From the NCBI GenBank assembly GCA_020851435.1, contig JADZCS010000206.1, forward strand, positions 1-37,780: a DNA stretch of 37,780 bases, written 5' to 3'. Numbering within the stretch: the stretch's first letter is position 1; every line of letters begins with the position of its first letter. The stretch comes from Gammaproteobacteria bacterium. Lineage in GTDB: Bacteria > Pseudomonadota > Gammaproteobacteria > Steroidobacterales > Steroidobacteraceae. Shown one piece after another: positions 1 through 8,415 of this stretch. Position numbers and translations under genes: made by a program. Below the pieces are notes generated by a model, which worked only from the letters and a program-made list of their open reading frames with translations, was not told the origin of the DNA and did not search any database.

Positions 1-334
1 CGAAATCGACTCGTCCGTCGCCGTCGATGTCCGCCGCCTCGAATCGCCAGGGATAAGTGCCGACGACGTAGGTGTCGCCCGGCGCGAACACGCCCGGCGC
101 GGTCTGCCGGTGGACGATCAGGCGGCCTTCACGCTGCGACGCGCTGGTCGCGTACTGCGCCAGCGTGACGACGTCGGCGCGGCCGTCGGCATCCACGTCG
201 GCGAGGGCGACGTCGGTCTCCACCCACAGCGGATAGAGCCAATCCGTATCGCCGCCGCCGTCGCCCCCGCCGCCCCCGCAGGCGGTGAGGCCGAAGATGG
301 CAGTGAATGACGCCACCATGATGCGCATCTGCAT
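1..334 (-). CDS. FG-GAP/VCBS-repeat lipoprotein, 3' end outside window
   Basis: This is the N-terminal 111 residues of a minus-strand gene that runs off the left edge. The start region encodes a short hydrophobic signal ending in the lipobox LTAC, followed by a Gly/Asp-rich linker, so export and lipid anchoring are expected. Two acidic loops of the DxDxDG type (ADVDADGRAD and ADIDGDGRVD) are visible, which is the calcium-binding signature of FG-GAP/VCBS beta-propeller repeats. A GAAGGG motif lies upstream of the chosen ATG at 334; in-frame ATGs at 328 and 319 are alternatives. The likely role is a surface or periplasmic propeller protein. The substrate and total length cannot be judged. Confidence 0.75.
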   Translation of the reverse strand, partial: MQMRIMVASFTAIFGLTACGGGGGDGGGDTDWLYPLWVETDVALADVDADGRADVVTLAQYATSASQREGRLIVHRQTAPGVFAPGDTYVVGTYPWRFEAADIDGDGRVDF

Positions 335-354
335 ACGGACGCCCTTCAGCGCCG

Positions 355-397
355 ACTCACGCACTGCCCGGCGGCAGTGATTGAGGGATGCGTGAGT
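355..397. repeat. Nested inverted repeat between the SYLF gene and the FG-GAP gene
   Basis: A 9-base arm ACTCACGCA at 355-363 is perfectly complementary to TGCGTGAGT at 389-397. Inside it a competing 7-bp stem, CACTGCC (362-368) and GGCAGTG (373-379), closes a 4-base loop. It lies just beyond the stop codon of the SYLF gene. No T-run follows on either strand, so a terminator role is only a guess. Confidence 0.35.
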
Positions 398-417
398 GGC
401 CCGGTTCTAACTCGCGA

Positions 418-990
418 CTACTTCTTCAGGGGCTTGTACGAGAACTTCTGCCCCGAGACCGACGCCTCGTACATCAGGCCGCCCTTGGCGATGATGAATA
501 CCGCAGTGCCCTTGTGGTACTGGCCGGCAGTCGCGGCGTCCTTCTTGCCACCGCTCGCCGAGCCGGTCGCGCCCGTGGTGCTGGCGGACCCTGATGCGGC
601 AGCGGTGATAACGACCGCGTTGACGTTCGCGCCGAACTCGAAGTTGCCGGACGTGAATTCATCGAAGGCCCGCTTGTCCTCGAAGAAAACGACCTGGCTG
701 AAAGCCTCGCCACCGGCCTGGAAGCCGACGCTCAACTGCGTCATCTTCGTGTCGCCGACGTACTTCCCCTGCTGGTAGACGCGACCCTCGCCGTGGGCAC
801 CGCCAATCCCGAGCCCGGCCTTGCCGATGGTCGGAAACAGGGCGTAGCCGTAGGATTTGCTGAAGAACGTCGAGGCCTGGTCCGAATTCCTGAACAGGCT
901 GGCCGTATCGCTGTACTTGTCGGCGAGGGCCGGTGCCGCCATGAGCGACATCGCGGCGATGGCAAGCAAGGTCCCTTTGATCGATTTCAT
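418..990 (-). CDS. SYLF-domain (Ysc84-like) secreted protein
   Basis: The 190-residue protein has a Sec signal peptide (about residues 1-23, ending APALA) and then one SYLF/Ysc84 domain. Domain signatures are the YGYALFPTIGKAGLGIGG segment near 48-64, the GFQAGGEAFSQVVFF segment near 89-103 and the closing KGGLMYEASVSGQKFSY strand. SYLF domains bind phosphoinositides in eukaryotes; bacterial exported members are generally unassigned. A Ser/Gly/Ala/Thr-rich stretch (about 131-156) interrupts the domain. A GGAG ribosome-binding site sits 7 bases before the ATG. The gene has its own upstream gap of 135 bp, so it is probably transcribed alone. Confidence 0.85.
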   Translation of the reverse strand: MKSIKGTLLAIAAMSLMAAPALADKYSDTASLFRNSDQASTFFSKSYGYALFPTIGKAGLGIGGAHGEGRVYQQGKYVGDTKMTQLSVGFQAGGEAFSQVVFFEDKRAFDEFTSGNFEFGANVNAVVITAAASGSASTTGATGSASGGKKDAATAGQYHKGTAVFIIAKGGLMYEASVSGQKFSYKPLKK

Positions 991-1125
991 GTCTCTACTC
1001 CATTTGCGAGTCCGTACGAAATACCACCCTTAAGGGCGGTGTACGGGATGTCGCCATTGTGCGACCGCGATCGCCAGGTGTCCGTTCGGAGAACCACATA
1101 GCGCAACGCGGTGTCGCCGCGGGGT

Positions 1126-1992
1126 TCACGCCATCGAGAACAGTCCGCGATTGTCGACGATGAAGTCGGTCAGCGATCTCGGTACCCGGCCGGTCAGCTT
1201 CTGGAACGAGTCCGTGGGCGACGCAACGTAGCCCTCGCGGATGCCGCGGAAGATGTCGCACACCGCGTCCAGCTGCCAGGCGCTCTTGACGAACCTGGCA
1301 AGGTGCTGCCGGAACGCCTCGGGATCCTGGTCGACGTACTCGACCTTGCGCCCGAGCACGCTGGAGAAGCGGTCCGCGACGTCCGTGAAGCTCAGCACCT
1401 CGGGACCCGTGAGCTCGTAGACCTGGTTCTCGTGGCCCGGCTGAGTGAGTACCAGCGCGATCACCTCACTGACATCGCCCGTGTGCGTCATGGCCGCCTG
1501 GCCGGCGCCCATCGGCAGGTAGAACCGGCCCTCGCTGCGGATCGTCACCGCGTTGGGCAGGAAATTCTGCATGTAGAAATTGGGCCGGATCATGGTCCAG
1601 GCGATGCCGCTCTCGCGGATGCTGCTCTCCGACTCGAAGTGCGCGCGATGGACCGGGTTGGAATTCCTGCGCATCGCCTCCATCGACGAGAGCTTGACGA
1701 TATGCGGCACGCCGGCTGCGACCGACGCGTCGAGAAGCGCCCTCTCGAGTTCGGCCTGCTCCGGGCCGTTCGGGTAGATGACGACGACCTTGTCGACGCC
1801 CTCGACCGCGCGGGCGAGCAGCGCAGCGTCGCTGCCGTCACCGACCAGCACGTCCACGCCGGCCGCGGTCAGTGCCGTCGCCTTCTCAACGCTGCGCGCA
1901 ATGGTGCGTACGCCATGGCCCGCGGCGAGGAGCCGCCGGACCACATCGCCGCCGGTCTTACCCGTCGCGCCCGAGACGAAATGCATGCTCAT
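1126..1992 (-). CDS. NmrA-like NAD(P)-binding protein (atypical SDR)
   Basis: The 288-residue protein starts with a Rossmann fold whose glycine motif GATGKTG (residues 8-14) is typical of NmrA/atypical short-chain dehydrogenase proteins. Other family signs are the [10 protein letters not shown] region, the KLSSMEA strand and the [14 protein letters not shown] segment near residues 150-165. Related proteins include quinone reductases (QOR2-type) and redox sensors. No Tyr-x-x-x-Lys catalytic pair is evident, so it may sense NAD(P) or reduce a quinone. Its ATG overlaps the msrA stop as ATGA, so the two are translationally coupled, which suggests a shared redox-stress role (inference). Confidence 0.8.
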   Translation of the reverse strand: MSMHFVSGATGKTGGDVVRRLLAAGHGVRTIARSVEKATALTAAGVDVLVGDGSDAALLARAVEGVDKVVVIYPNGPEQAELERALLDASVAAGVPHIVKLSSMEAMRRNSNPVHRAHFESESSIRESGIAWTMIRPNFYMQNFLPNAVTIRSEGRFYLPMGAGQAAMTHTGDVSEVIALVLTQPGHENQVYELTGPEVLSFTDVADRFSSVLGRKVEYVDQDPEAFRQHLARFVKSAWQLDAVCDIFRGIREGYVASPTDSFQKLTGRVPRSLTDFIVDNRGLFSMA

Positions 1993-2642
1993 GTGTTCTC
2001 AGCCTGGTCCAGAACAAGCGCAACCCCGCAACCACCCAGCCCGCAATATCCACCCGGGTTCTTCGCCAGGTACTGCTGGTGATAGTCCTCGGCGAAGTAG
2101 AACTCGCCCGCCGCCAGGATCTCCGTGGTGATGGCGCCGTGCCCCGCAGCGCTCAGCGCGCACTGGTACGCATCCCTGGACGCCTCGGCCAGCGCGCGCT
2201 GCTGCTCGCTGCAGCAGTAGATCCCGGAACGGTACTGGGTGCCCACGTCGCCGCCCTGGCGCATGCCTTGCGTGGGGTCGTGGGACTCCCAGAAGGCCTT
2301 GAGCAGGCTGCCGAAGGCAAGCTGCGCGGGATCGTAGACCACCTGCACCACCTCGGTATGCCCGGTCATGCCCGAGCACACTTCCTCGTAGCTCGGGTTC
2401 CTGGTGAAGCCCGCCGAATAGCCCGCTGCCGTGACCCAGACCCCGGGCAGTTGCCAGAACTTGCGCTCCGCGCCCCAGAAGCAGCCGAGCCCGAGCAGCA
2501 CGCGCTCCGTGCCGGCCGGGTACGGCGGCAGCATCGGACGCCCGGTGACGAAATGCCGCTCCGGGACGGGCACGCTTCGCTCACGTCCGGGCAGCGCCTC
2601 GGCGGCCGACGGCATCACCGCCTTCCTGCTGAACAATCCCAT
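1989..2642 (-). CDS. msrA: Peptide methionine sulfoxide reductase MsrA
   Basis: MsrA reduces methionine-S-sulfoxide in proteins and free methionine using thioredoxin. The 217-residue protein matches E. coli MsrA nearly end to end, including the N-terminal extension with ALPGR. The catalytic motif GCFWG places the nucleophile at Cys54; the [10 protein letters not shown] and GTQYRS segments and the C-terminal GYCGLGGCG recycling region are present. The C-terminal cysteines are Cys200 and Cys205, whereas E. coli has them eight residues apart. The protein also carries an unusual adjacent pair, Cys143-Cys144. The ATG at 2642 is preceded by a GGGAG site; upstream in-frame codons are not MsrA-like. 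It overlaps the downstream NmrA-like gene. Confidence 0.95.
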   Translation of the reverse strand: MGLFSRKAVMPSAAEALPGRERSVPVPERHFVTGRPMLPPYPAGTERVLLGLGCFWGAERKFWQLPGVWVTAAGYSAGFTRNPSYEEVCSGMTGHTEVVQVVYDPAQLAFGSLLKAFWESHDPTQGMRQGGDVGTQYRSGIYCCSEQQRALAEASRDAYQCALSAAGHGAITTEILAAGEFYFAEDYHQQYLAKNPGGYCGLGGCGVALVLDQAENT

Positions 2643-2757
2643 ACTTACATCTCCCAGCCACCGGTCGTGGCGGCCTTCCACGTGGCCGATGCTAGCAGGC
2701 CTCGGGTATCCTGCCTTGCGAACGGCGGCCAGACCGCCCTGCCCCGGGACACCAGTC

Positions 2758-3726
2758 ATGATCTCCGGCATCGAATCCGTCACCGTCGGCGTCCGCGATC
2801 TCGACGCCGCGCTCAGCCTGTTCCGCGACCGCATGGGCTTCCGCGTCGAAACCGACGTGCGCGCCTCGGTCAGCCTGCTGGTCGCCTGGAAGCTGCCCGT
2901 GCACTCGGACCTGCGACTGGTCACGCTGTCCATGGACGGCTATCCGTTTGGTCGCATCCGTCTCGCCGGGATCGGCACCGGCACGGGCTCCGCGACCCGC
3001 CTGGACTTCGGACCGGATGCCGTCGATCGCCCCACCGATGTCGGGCCCAAGGCCCTGCACCTGTACACGGGCTCGCCCATCGCGCAAGGGCTGGACGCCC
3101 TGGTCGCAGCAGGGTGCACGGCGCGCGGCGAACCGGTGCGCTTCGAGATCGGGCCGAACGACACCGAGGAAGTCATGGTCACCGGCCCTGACGGCCTGCC
3201 GCTGCTGCTGATGGTCGGCCACCGTCACGCCGCCGGCACCCGCCGCTTCGAGCCGGGGGCTGCCCGCTTCGGCGAGGTCGCGACCATGTCCGTCATCACG
3301 CACGACCTCGAGGCCTCGCGGCGCTTCTACGAGGAGGCGCTGGGCTACGTCCACGAGACCACGGACGTCGAGCTGCGCGGCGTCAACCGTGATGCGGCCT
3401 GCAAGCTGCTGGGCGTGCCGCCTGGAGCCCGCGTGCATTTCGTGATGTACCGCGAACGCCGCCAGCCGAGTGGCAAGGTCGTGCTGGTGCACTTCTACGA
3501 CCGGACCACGCCGCCGCTGCGCCATCCCATGCGGCCGGGCCAGCTGGGCTTGTCGCTGCTGAGCTGCCGCTGCACCAGCCTCGACGGCGTGGCGGAGCGG
3601 CTCGGCCATGCCGGCGGCCAGGTCGAATCGGTCATCCAGCACGTGGCGGTGGACGTGGGCGTGCCCTGCCGCGTCATGCTGGTGCGCGGGCCAAACGGCG
3701 AGTTGTTCGAGTTCGTCGAACGCTGA
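2758..3726 (+). CDS. Tandem VOC (glyoxalase/bleomycin-resistance fold) protein
   Basis: The 322-residue protein contains two vicinal-oxygen-chelate domains. The first begins at [21 protein letters not shown] and the second near residue 178 with [21 protein letters not shown]; each closes with a GPDG or GPNGELFEF strand. Two-domain VOC proteins include extradiol dioxygenases and other metal enzymes, but the substrate here cannot be read. The reading frame stays open upstream to 2431, but that part is antisense to msrA and not VOC-like, so ATG 2758 was chosen. It is divergent from msrA and convergent with marC, with stops only 6 bases apart. Confidence 0.8.
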   Translation: MISGIESVTVGVRDLDAALSLFRDRMGFRVETDVRASVSLLVAWKLPVHSDLRLVTLSMDGYPFGRIRLAGIGTGTGSATRLDFGPDAVDRPTDVGPKALHLYTGSPIAQGLDALVAAGCTARGEPVRFEIGPNDTEEVMVTGPDGLPLLLMVGHRHAAGTRRFEPGAARFGEVATMSVITHDLEASRRFYEEALGYVHETTDVELRGVNRDAACKLLGVPPGARVHFVMYRERRQPSGKVVLVHFYDRTTPPLRHPMRPGQLGLSLLSCRCTSLDGVAERLGHAGGQVESVIQHVAVDVGVPCRVMLVRGPNGELFEFVER

Positions 3727-3736
3727 GCGCGCTCAG
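3723..3736. terminator. Perfect 14-bp palindrome spanning two opposing stop codons
   Basis: CTGAGCGCGCTCAG is a perfect palindrome. The VOC stop TGA (3724-3726) lies in the left arm and the marC stop (TCA on the plus strand, 3733-3735) in the right arm. It may act as a compact bidirectional terminator or stabiliser, but there is no T-run and no loop unless the centre melts. Confidence 0.4.
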
Positions 3737-4419
3737 TCCTCGGCGGCGACCAGGCCCCCGAACGAGGGATCCGCGAGCAGGTCGCTGATCCCGTTGATCA
3801 CGAACTGCACGCCGATGCAGATCAGCAGGAAGCCCATCACCTTCGACATCGCGCCGACCCCGCTCGCGCCGAGCAGGCGCCGCATCCCTGTCGCGCCGCG
3901 CAGGACCAGGAAGCAGATCAACGACGTGACGAGGATGCCGACGATCACGCCGCCGTACTCGATGACCTCGCGCAGGCCCGTCGAGCCCTGCTGGATGCCG
4001 GCGGACATCGTGACCACCGTCGCGATCGAGCCGGGACCGGACAGTGACGGCATCGCCAGCGGGGTGAAGGCGATGTCGGAACGCTCCTGCATTTCGGCCA
4101 GCGCATCGGGGGAGATGGGCTTGTCGTCCGGGAACAGCATACGGAAGCCGATGAAGGCGATCACGAGCCCGCCGGCCATGCGCAGGCCCGGGATCGAGAT
4201 GCCGAAGAACTTCATGATCAGCGAGCCCAGCAGCAGGAAGGTCACCAGGATCACGGTCATGTAGATGCAGGCGCGGCGGATCTGGCGATTGCGCTCGTCC
4301 TCCGCGAGGTGCGCGCCGATACCCAGCAGCAGCACCGCGGTGCCCAGCGGGTTGATGATCGGCAGCATGGTGACGACCGTCAGCACCACGTAGCCCAGGA
4401 AGTCGAGAGCGAGTTTCAT
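3733..4419 (-). CDS. MarC/SnatA-family integral membrane protein
   Basis: The 228-residue protein has about six transmembrane helices and the MarC-family signature IINPLGTA in the first half, repeated in pseudo-symmetric form as MPSLSGPGSIATVV in the second. Family members were named for the mar locus; some (SnatA) transport small neutral amino acids, and most have no proven function. The length matches the family (about 200-230). The gene is monocistronic in this window: convergent with the VOC gene and divergent from the methyltransferase-like gene across 135 bp. Confidence 0.9.
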   Translation of the reverse strand: MKLALDFLGYVVLTVVTMLPIINPLGTAVLLLGIGAHLAEDERNRQIRRACIYMTVILVTFLLLGSLIMKFFGISIPGLRMAGGLVIAFIGFRMLFPDDKPISPDALAEMQERSDIAFTPLAMPSLSGPGSIATVVTMSAGIQQGSTGLREVIEYGGVIVGILVTSLICFLVLRGATGMRRLLGASGVGAMSKVMGFLLICIGVQFVINGISDLLADPSFGGLVAAED

Positions 4420-4554
4420 CGGGTTGCCGGCAAGTGCAGGGAGTGCGCACCCTACACCGTCGCACCGCCGACGCCAAATGGGCGCCGGCCAGGCGCGGCG
4501 GCGTGACTGCTAGACTACGCGGGCCCGCTGGCGGGCAAACCTGGCAGGGCCTGC

Positions 4555-5157
4555 ATGACCGTTTCGGCAAGCACCCCCCGACTGCGCATGACGCGGTCGC
4601 TCTATCTCGTGGCAGCGCTGGCCGCGGCGCTGACGGACGGCCGCGCCCTCGTGGGCGGGGCCGGCGTCGCCGCGAGCCTGGGGGGTAGCGCGCTGGTCGT
4701 GCTGGCGGTCCTCGGCCGGATCTGGACCTCGCTGTTCATCGCCGGCCGCAAGGACGTGCAACTGGTCACCACCGGGCCCTACGCAGCCTGCCGCCACCCG
4801 CTCTACGCCTGCTCGCTGGCCGCTGCCGCTGGCCTGGGCCTCGCCGCTCACAGCATCGCGCTCACGCTCGCGCTTCCGGCACTGCTCGCGGTGGCGTTCG
4901 CCTTCTCCATCGGCGCCGAAGAGCGCCTGCTCGCCGCCGCGCATGGCGAGCGCTGGAGCCGGTATGCAGCGGAGGTTCCGCGCCTGTGGCCGGCGTGGCG
5001 GCGGCTCGAATGGCCGGCCCGCATCGACGTGGAGGTCGCGGTGTACCGCAAGGCCTTCGTCGATGCCGCGTCCTTCCTCGGACTCCTGCTGGTGATGCAG
5101 GCACTGGCCGCGCTGCGCGACCTCGGCTGGTGGCCCGCGCTGTTCGCGCTGCCGTGA
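4555..5157 (+). CDS. Isoprenylcysteine carboxyl methyltransferase (ICMT/PEMT)-like membrane protein
   Basis: The 200-residue protein carries several hydrophobic helices and the ICMT/phospholipid-methyltransferase signature: VTTGPYAACRHPLY (about 71-84), then the double acidic GAEERLL (120-126) and HGERWSRYAAEVPRLWP. These bind S-adenosylmethionine in the family. Bacterial relatives methylate unknown membrane-associated substrates. A C-terminal extension of about 50 residues after the core holds another hydrophobic stretch. The stop codon overlaps the GTG start of the next gene, indicating tight coupling with a kinase-like protein. A GCAGGG site lies upstream of the ATG. Confidence 0.75.
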   Translation: MTVSASTPRLRMTRSLYLVAALAAALTDGRALVGGAGVAASLGGSALVVLAVLGRIWTSLFIAGRKDVQLVTTGPYAACRHPLYACSLAAAAGLGLAAHSIALTLALPALLAVAFAFSIGAEERLLAAAHGERWSRYAAEVPRLWPAWRRLEWPARIDVEVAVYRKAFVDAASFLGLLLVMQALAALRDLGWWPALFALP

Positions 5158-5795
5158 CCATCCTCAAGCGCGATCACTTCGGCGTGGTTCGCCTGGAGAG
5201 GCGCGACCACGGCGAGGCGATCCTGCGTGACACCCGCGCGGCGCGGTGGTGGACGGCCGGGCTGGCACGGCGCCTGGCGCGGCGCGAGGCACGCGCACTG
5301 ACGGCACTGTCTGGAGTCGCCGGCGTGCCGGAACTGCTGGGATTCGACGGCAGGCTGCTGGAACGCGGCTACCTCGAAGGACGCCCGATGCAGGTGGCGC
5401 GTCCCCTGGACCCGGCCTACTTCCGCAGCGCCTTCGCGCTGCTGCGGCGCCTGCACCGGCGCGGCGTCGCGCACAACGACCTGGCCAAGGAACCCAACTG
5501 GCTGGTGACGCCGCAGGGCGATGCCGCACTGGTGGACTTCCAGCTCGCCAGCGTGCGGCCCGGGCGCGGCCGGCGGTTCAGGGTCATGGCGCGCGAGGAC
5601 CTGCGCCACCTGCTCAAGCACAAGCGCAGCTACGCGCCGCAGGCCCTGACCGCCCGCGAACGGCGCATCCTCGCGACGCCGTCGCTGCCTTCACGCCTGT
5701 GGCGGGCCACGGGCAAGCGCCTCTACACCTTCGTCACGCGCAGGCTGCTGGGCTGGGCGGACCGCGAGGGCGCCGGCGACCGCCAGCATCGCTGA
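5154..5795 (+). CDS. Small RIO/WaaP-like protein kinase-fold protein
   Basis: The 213-residue protein shows a kinase-fold catalytic loop, HRRGVAHNDLAKEPN (Asp109, Asn115), and a metal-binding motif DFQ (128-130) instead of DFG. This resembles lipopolysaccharide/InaA-type and RIO-type small kinases. The first 50 residues are very Arg-rich and lack a clear glycine loop or VAIK lysine, so ATP binding must be unorthodox or absent. The GTG start at 5154 overlaps the preceding stop as GTGA; the reading frame continues upstream but there it overlaps the methyltransferase-like gene out of frame. Substrate unknown; coupling suggests both enzymes act on the same envelope component (inference). Confidence 0.7.
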   Translation: MTILKRDHFGVVRLERRDHGEAILRDTRAARWWTAGLARRLARREARALTALSGVAGVPELLGFDGRLLERGYLEGRPMQVARPLDPAYFRSAFALLRRLHRRGVAHNDLAKEPNWLVTPQGDAALVDFQLASVRPGRGRRFRVMAREDLRHLLKHKRSYAPQALTARERRILATPSLPSRLWRATGKRLYTFVTRRLLGWADREGAGDRQHR

Positions 5796-5855
5796 GCCGT
5801 TGGCGATCGCCGCGAGGTCGGCTATCGTTGCGGCGCCTGAACTCGGAGCACCGGC

Positions 5856-6110
5856 ATGAACATCAGCAACGAACACAACCTGAACCATCCCATGCCCGCC
5901 GACCGTCCCTACGGCGTGCGCATCGGCCTCAAGGCGGGTGACCCGTTCGCCAAGCTGGTCGGCGACGACTGGCAGAAGCTGCACTGGTTCGCGACCGAGC
6001 GCGAGCGCGACGACGCGCTGGCGGACATGTCGAGCCGCTACCCGACCTTCCGCATCGGTGACGAGCCGTCGCTGCGCTTCGAGAAGATCGAGCGCCTGGC
6101 CGGGCGCTGA
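5856..6110 (+). CDS. Hypothetical protein, 84 residues
   Basis: This short soluble protein is not recognised. It is charged, with no signal peptide or membrane helix, and contains the segments YGVRIGLKAGDPFAKLVGDDW and WFATERERDDALADMSSRYP, which look like a compact alpha/beta fold. It follows the kinase-like gene by 60 bp on the same strand and is convergent with the patatin gene (7-base gap). Codon use is like its neighbours, which supports a real gene. A role linked to the two upstream genes is possible but unsupported. Confidence 0.6.
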   Translation: MNISNEHNLNHPMPADRPYGVRIGLKAGDPFAKLVGDDWQKLHWFATERERDDALADMSSRYPTFRIGDEPSLRFEKIERLAGR

Positions 6111-6117
6111 AGCGATG

Positions 6118-8337
6118 CTAGAAGGTGCGGCCCAGCAGCAGGTAGAACGCGCTGCGGCCGTCCTCGTCCATGCCGGCGGCGAGATAGACAGGACCGACCA
6201 GGGTATCGAGGCCGAGGAACGCGGCCCCGTTCCAGCGGCCGTCGTGGAAGTCGAAATCGCTGCGCCGCTGCCAGGTATTGCCCCATTCCACCGATAGACC
6301 GGCATAGGTCGGGACGTTGAGGAAGCCGGGGCCGCTGCGGCCGATGCGGCGGTACACCAGCGCGCGCGCCACGCCGAAATGCGGGCCCGTCAGCGAATTG
6401 GGCGCCAGCCCCGACAGGTTGAACAGGCCACCCAGCGAGAAATAGTCGCCGAGTACCGTCTGTGGACCCGAGAGGGTCGAACCCGCGGAGGCCCACAGCA
6501 TGGCGGTGTTGCGCCCGAACGAGCGCGCAGCCAGGCCGTCGACGCGCAGGATGTCAGAGTCGAAGTCCGCGCCCAGCGACTGCCTGCCGGCATTCCACTG
6601 CAGGCGCAGGCTCTGGCCGTCCGATGGAAACAGGGTGCTGTCCAGCTGGTCCAGGCTGGCGCGGAAATATGCCTCGCCGCGCTCGAAAGACGATTTTGCG
6701 GGCAGGTCCGGCTCGTTGGGTTCGCCGATGCGGATGCGCTGTTCCGTCTGGCCGCGCAGCAGGCCGATGCGCAGCTCGCCCCAGTTGCCGAGTTCACGGC
6801 CCAGGTCCAGGCCGAATTCGTCGCTGCGCACGCGGTATGTCGCCAGCTGCCGGTCCGCCGACAGCACGTCGAGGTCCCGCGACTCGACGTTTATCCTGGG
6901 CGCCACGAACCACGGCGAGGCGTAGCCGATCGGCTGGTAGAACTCGGTGAACACGCCCGGGTTGGCGCCGATGCGCAGGTCGGTGACCCACTCCGCGCCG
7001 TAGCGGTTGGCCTCGGTGACCAGGAAACGGATGCCGGCCGTGTAACTGGTGTTGCCGTCGAAGTCGTCCTGGATCTGCAGGCCGAAGCGCACGTAGTTCG
7101 GCCCGTAGCTCTTGCGTCGCGCGCGCACGAACAGGCCGGTCTCGTCGTCACGCCGGACAAGGCGGTAATCGAGGCTCTCGAAGATGTCGTCGCCGTAGAG
7201 CCGCGCGAGCGCATGGTCGAGCGCCTTGGCGTCGAGCGGGCGGCCCACGACGGGCGCGAGCGCAGCGTCGATGCGCGGCGCGTAGCGCGAGGACTCCGGC
7301 GCCACCTCGACGAAGTGGATCTCGGGCTTCGGCTCCGGCGGCTGGACGTGGCGCGCCTGCCAGGCCGCCCACCTCGTTTCGTCCAGCGACAGGGAAGCGA
7401 GCCGGGCGATCTCCTGCTGCGCGGCCTGCTCGCCAACGGCCGCAGCCTGCTCCAGGCGATCGAAGTCTGTGGAGCGCATCGTGCCGAGATCGGGATCGAT
7501 GAGGACGTCGGACGGCGCCAGCGTCGCGATCTGGCGCAGCGTGTCCTTGCGGATCAGCAGCGCGACCATCTGGTTCGAGACGTCGATGGCGGACGACAGC
7601 TCGCTCTTCGGCTGGGGGTCGAAGGTCACGTCGACGACGATCAGGTGGTCGACGCCCATGCTGCGGGCGACGTCCACCGGCAGGTTCTCGGCAATGCCGC
7701 CGTCGACGAGCAGGCGACCGTCGAGTTCGACCGGTGTGAACACGCCGGGCGCGGACATGCTGGCCCGCAGCGCGGTGACGAGGTCGCCCTTGCCGAGCAC
7801 GATGCGCTCGCCATTCTCGAGGTCGGTGGCGACGGCGCGGAACGGCACGGCCAGGCGGTCGAAGTCGTCGACCTCGCTGACCGCGCGCAGCTGGGTCCGC
7901 AGCACGCGCGCGAGCTTCTGGCCGGAGATCAGGCCCCGCGGCAGCATGAACTCGCGGCCCTTGAGCCCCAGCGGCAGGCGTACGAGGAACTGCCGGTCGT
8001 CCTGCTTGCGGCGGAAATCGAGGTCGCTGCGCGGCGCGCGGTCCGAGAACGCGTCCTGCCAGTCCACCGATTTCATCAACTGCTCGATCTCGGCCGGCTT
8101 CATGCCCGAGGCGTAGAGCCCGCCGACCACCGCGCCCATCGAGGTGCCGGCGACCGCGTCGATCGGCACGCGAAGCTGCTCGAGAACCTTGAGCACGCCG
8201 ACGTGGGCCGCGCCGCGCGCCCCGCCGCCCGACAGCACCAGGCCGATGCGCGGACGCGCCTGCGCAGCGGGCTCCTCCGCACAGGCTACGGTGGCGGCCA
8301 GCAGGCTGGCGAAAAGGCAGACGACGGCGCGAAACAT
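6118..8337 (-). CDS. PlpD-like patatin phospholipase/type Vd autotransporter
   Basis: The 739-residue protein has a signal peptide (1-20, ending VACA). A patatin domain follows (about 29-330) with oxyanion motif GGGARG (37-42), nucleophile GTSMG (Ser66) and catalytic DGG (Asp212). Then come one POTRA-like unit (about 338-409) and a C-terminal Omp85-type beta-barrel ending in LLLGRTF, with the terminal Phe of outer-membrane barrels. This order and length match Pseudomonas PlpD, a lipase that is its own outer-membrane transporter (type Vd). It probably releases or displays an A1-type phospholipase. The ATG at 8337 was chosen because it begins the signal peptide; the frame is open further upstream without homology. 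Confidence 0.88.
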   Translation of the reverse strand: MFRAVVCLFASLLAATVACAEEPAAQARPRIGLVLSGGGARGAAHVGVLKVLEQLRVPIDAVAGTSMGAVVGGLYASGMKPAEIEQLMKSVDWQDAFSDRAPRSDLDFRRKQDDRQFLVRLPLGLKGREFMLPRGLISGQKLARVLRTQLRAVSEVDDFDRLAVPFRAVATDLENGERIVLGKGDLVTALRASMSAPGVFTPVELDGRLLVDGGIAENLPVDVARSMGVDHLIVVDVTFDPQPKSELSSAIDVSNQMVALLIRKDTLRQIATLAPSDVLIDPDLGTMRSTDFDRLEQAAAVGEQAAQQEIARLASLSLDETRWAAWQARHVQPPEPKPEIHFVEVAPESSRYAPRIDAALAPVVGRPLDAKALDHALARLYGDDIFESLDYRLVRRDDETGLFVRARRKSYGPNYVRFGLQIQDDFDGNTSYTAGIRFLVTEANRYGAEWVTDLRIGANPGVFTEFYQPIGYASPWFVAPRINVESRDLDVLSADRQLATYRVRSDEFGLDLGRELGNWGELRIGLLRGQTEQRIRIGEPNEPDLPAKSSFERGEAYFRASLDQLDSTLFPSDGQSLRLQWNAGRQSLGADFDSDILRVDGLAARSFGRNTAMLWASAGSTLSGPQTVLGDYFSLGGLFNLSGLAPNSLTGPHFGVARALVYRRIGRSGPGFLNVPTYAGLSVEWGNTWQRRSDFDFHDGRWNGAAFLGLDTLVGPVYLAAGMDEDGRSAFYLLLGRTF

Positions 8338-8415
8338 GCCGGAATCCCGATGATTTCCGGTGGCGATGGTAGCACGGGTCCGACTGCCTTCCGGCACCGC
8401 GGCCGCTGGCCGATA

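Noticed and set aside
540-620. Ser/Gly/Ala/Thr-rich stretch inside the SYLF protein as a possible insertion or repeat
   Set aside because: I recall similar linkers in related bacterial SYLF proteins, the frame is intact, and the DNA shows no exact repeat units.
2643-2933. N-terminal extension of the msrA frame
   Set aside because: The region overlaps the divergent VOC gene start, has no MsrA similarity, and ATG 2642 has a good ribosome-binding site and the E. coli-like N-terminus.
6379-8415. Plus-strand frame open for 2 kb upstream of the TonB receptor, giving a 1368-residue ORF
   Set aside because: It is exactly antisense to the patatin/barrel gene, is rich in Arg, Glu, Ala and Gln without domains, and only the part from 8416 on resembles a receptor. 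Long antisense frames are expected at this GC content.
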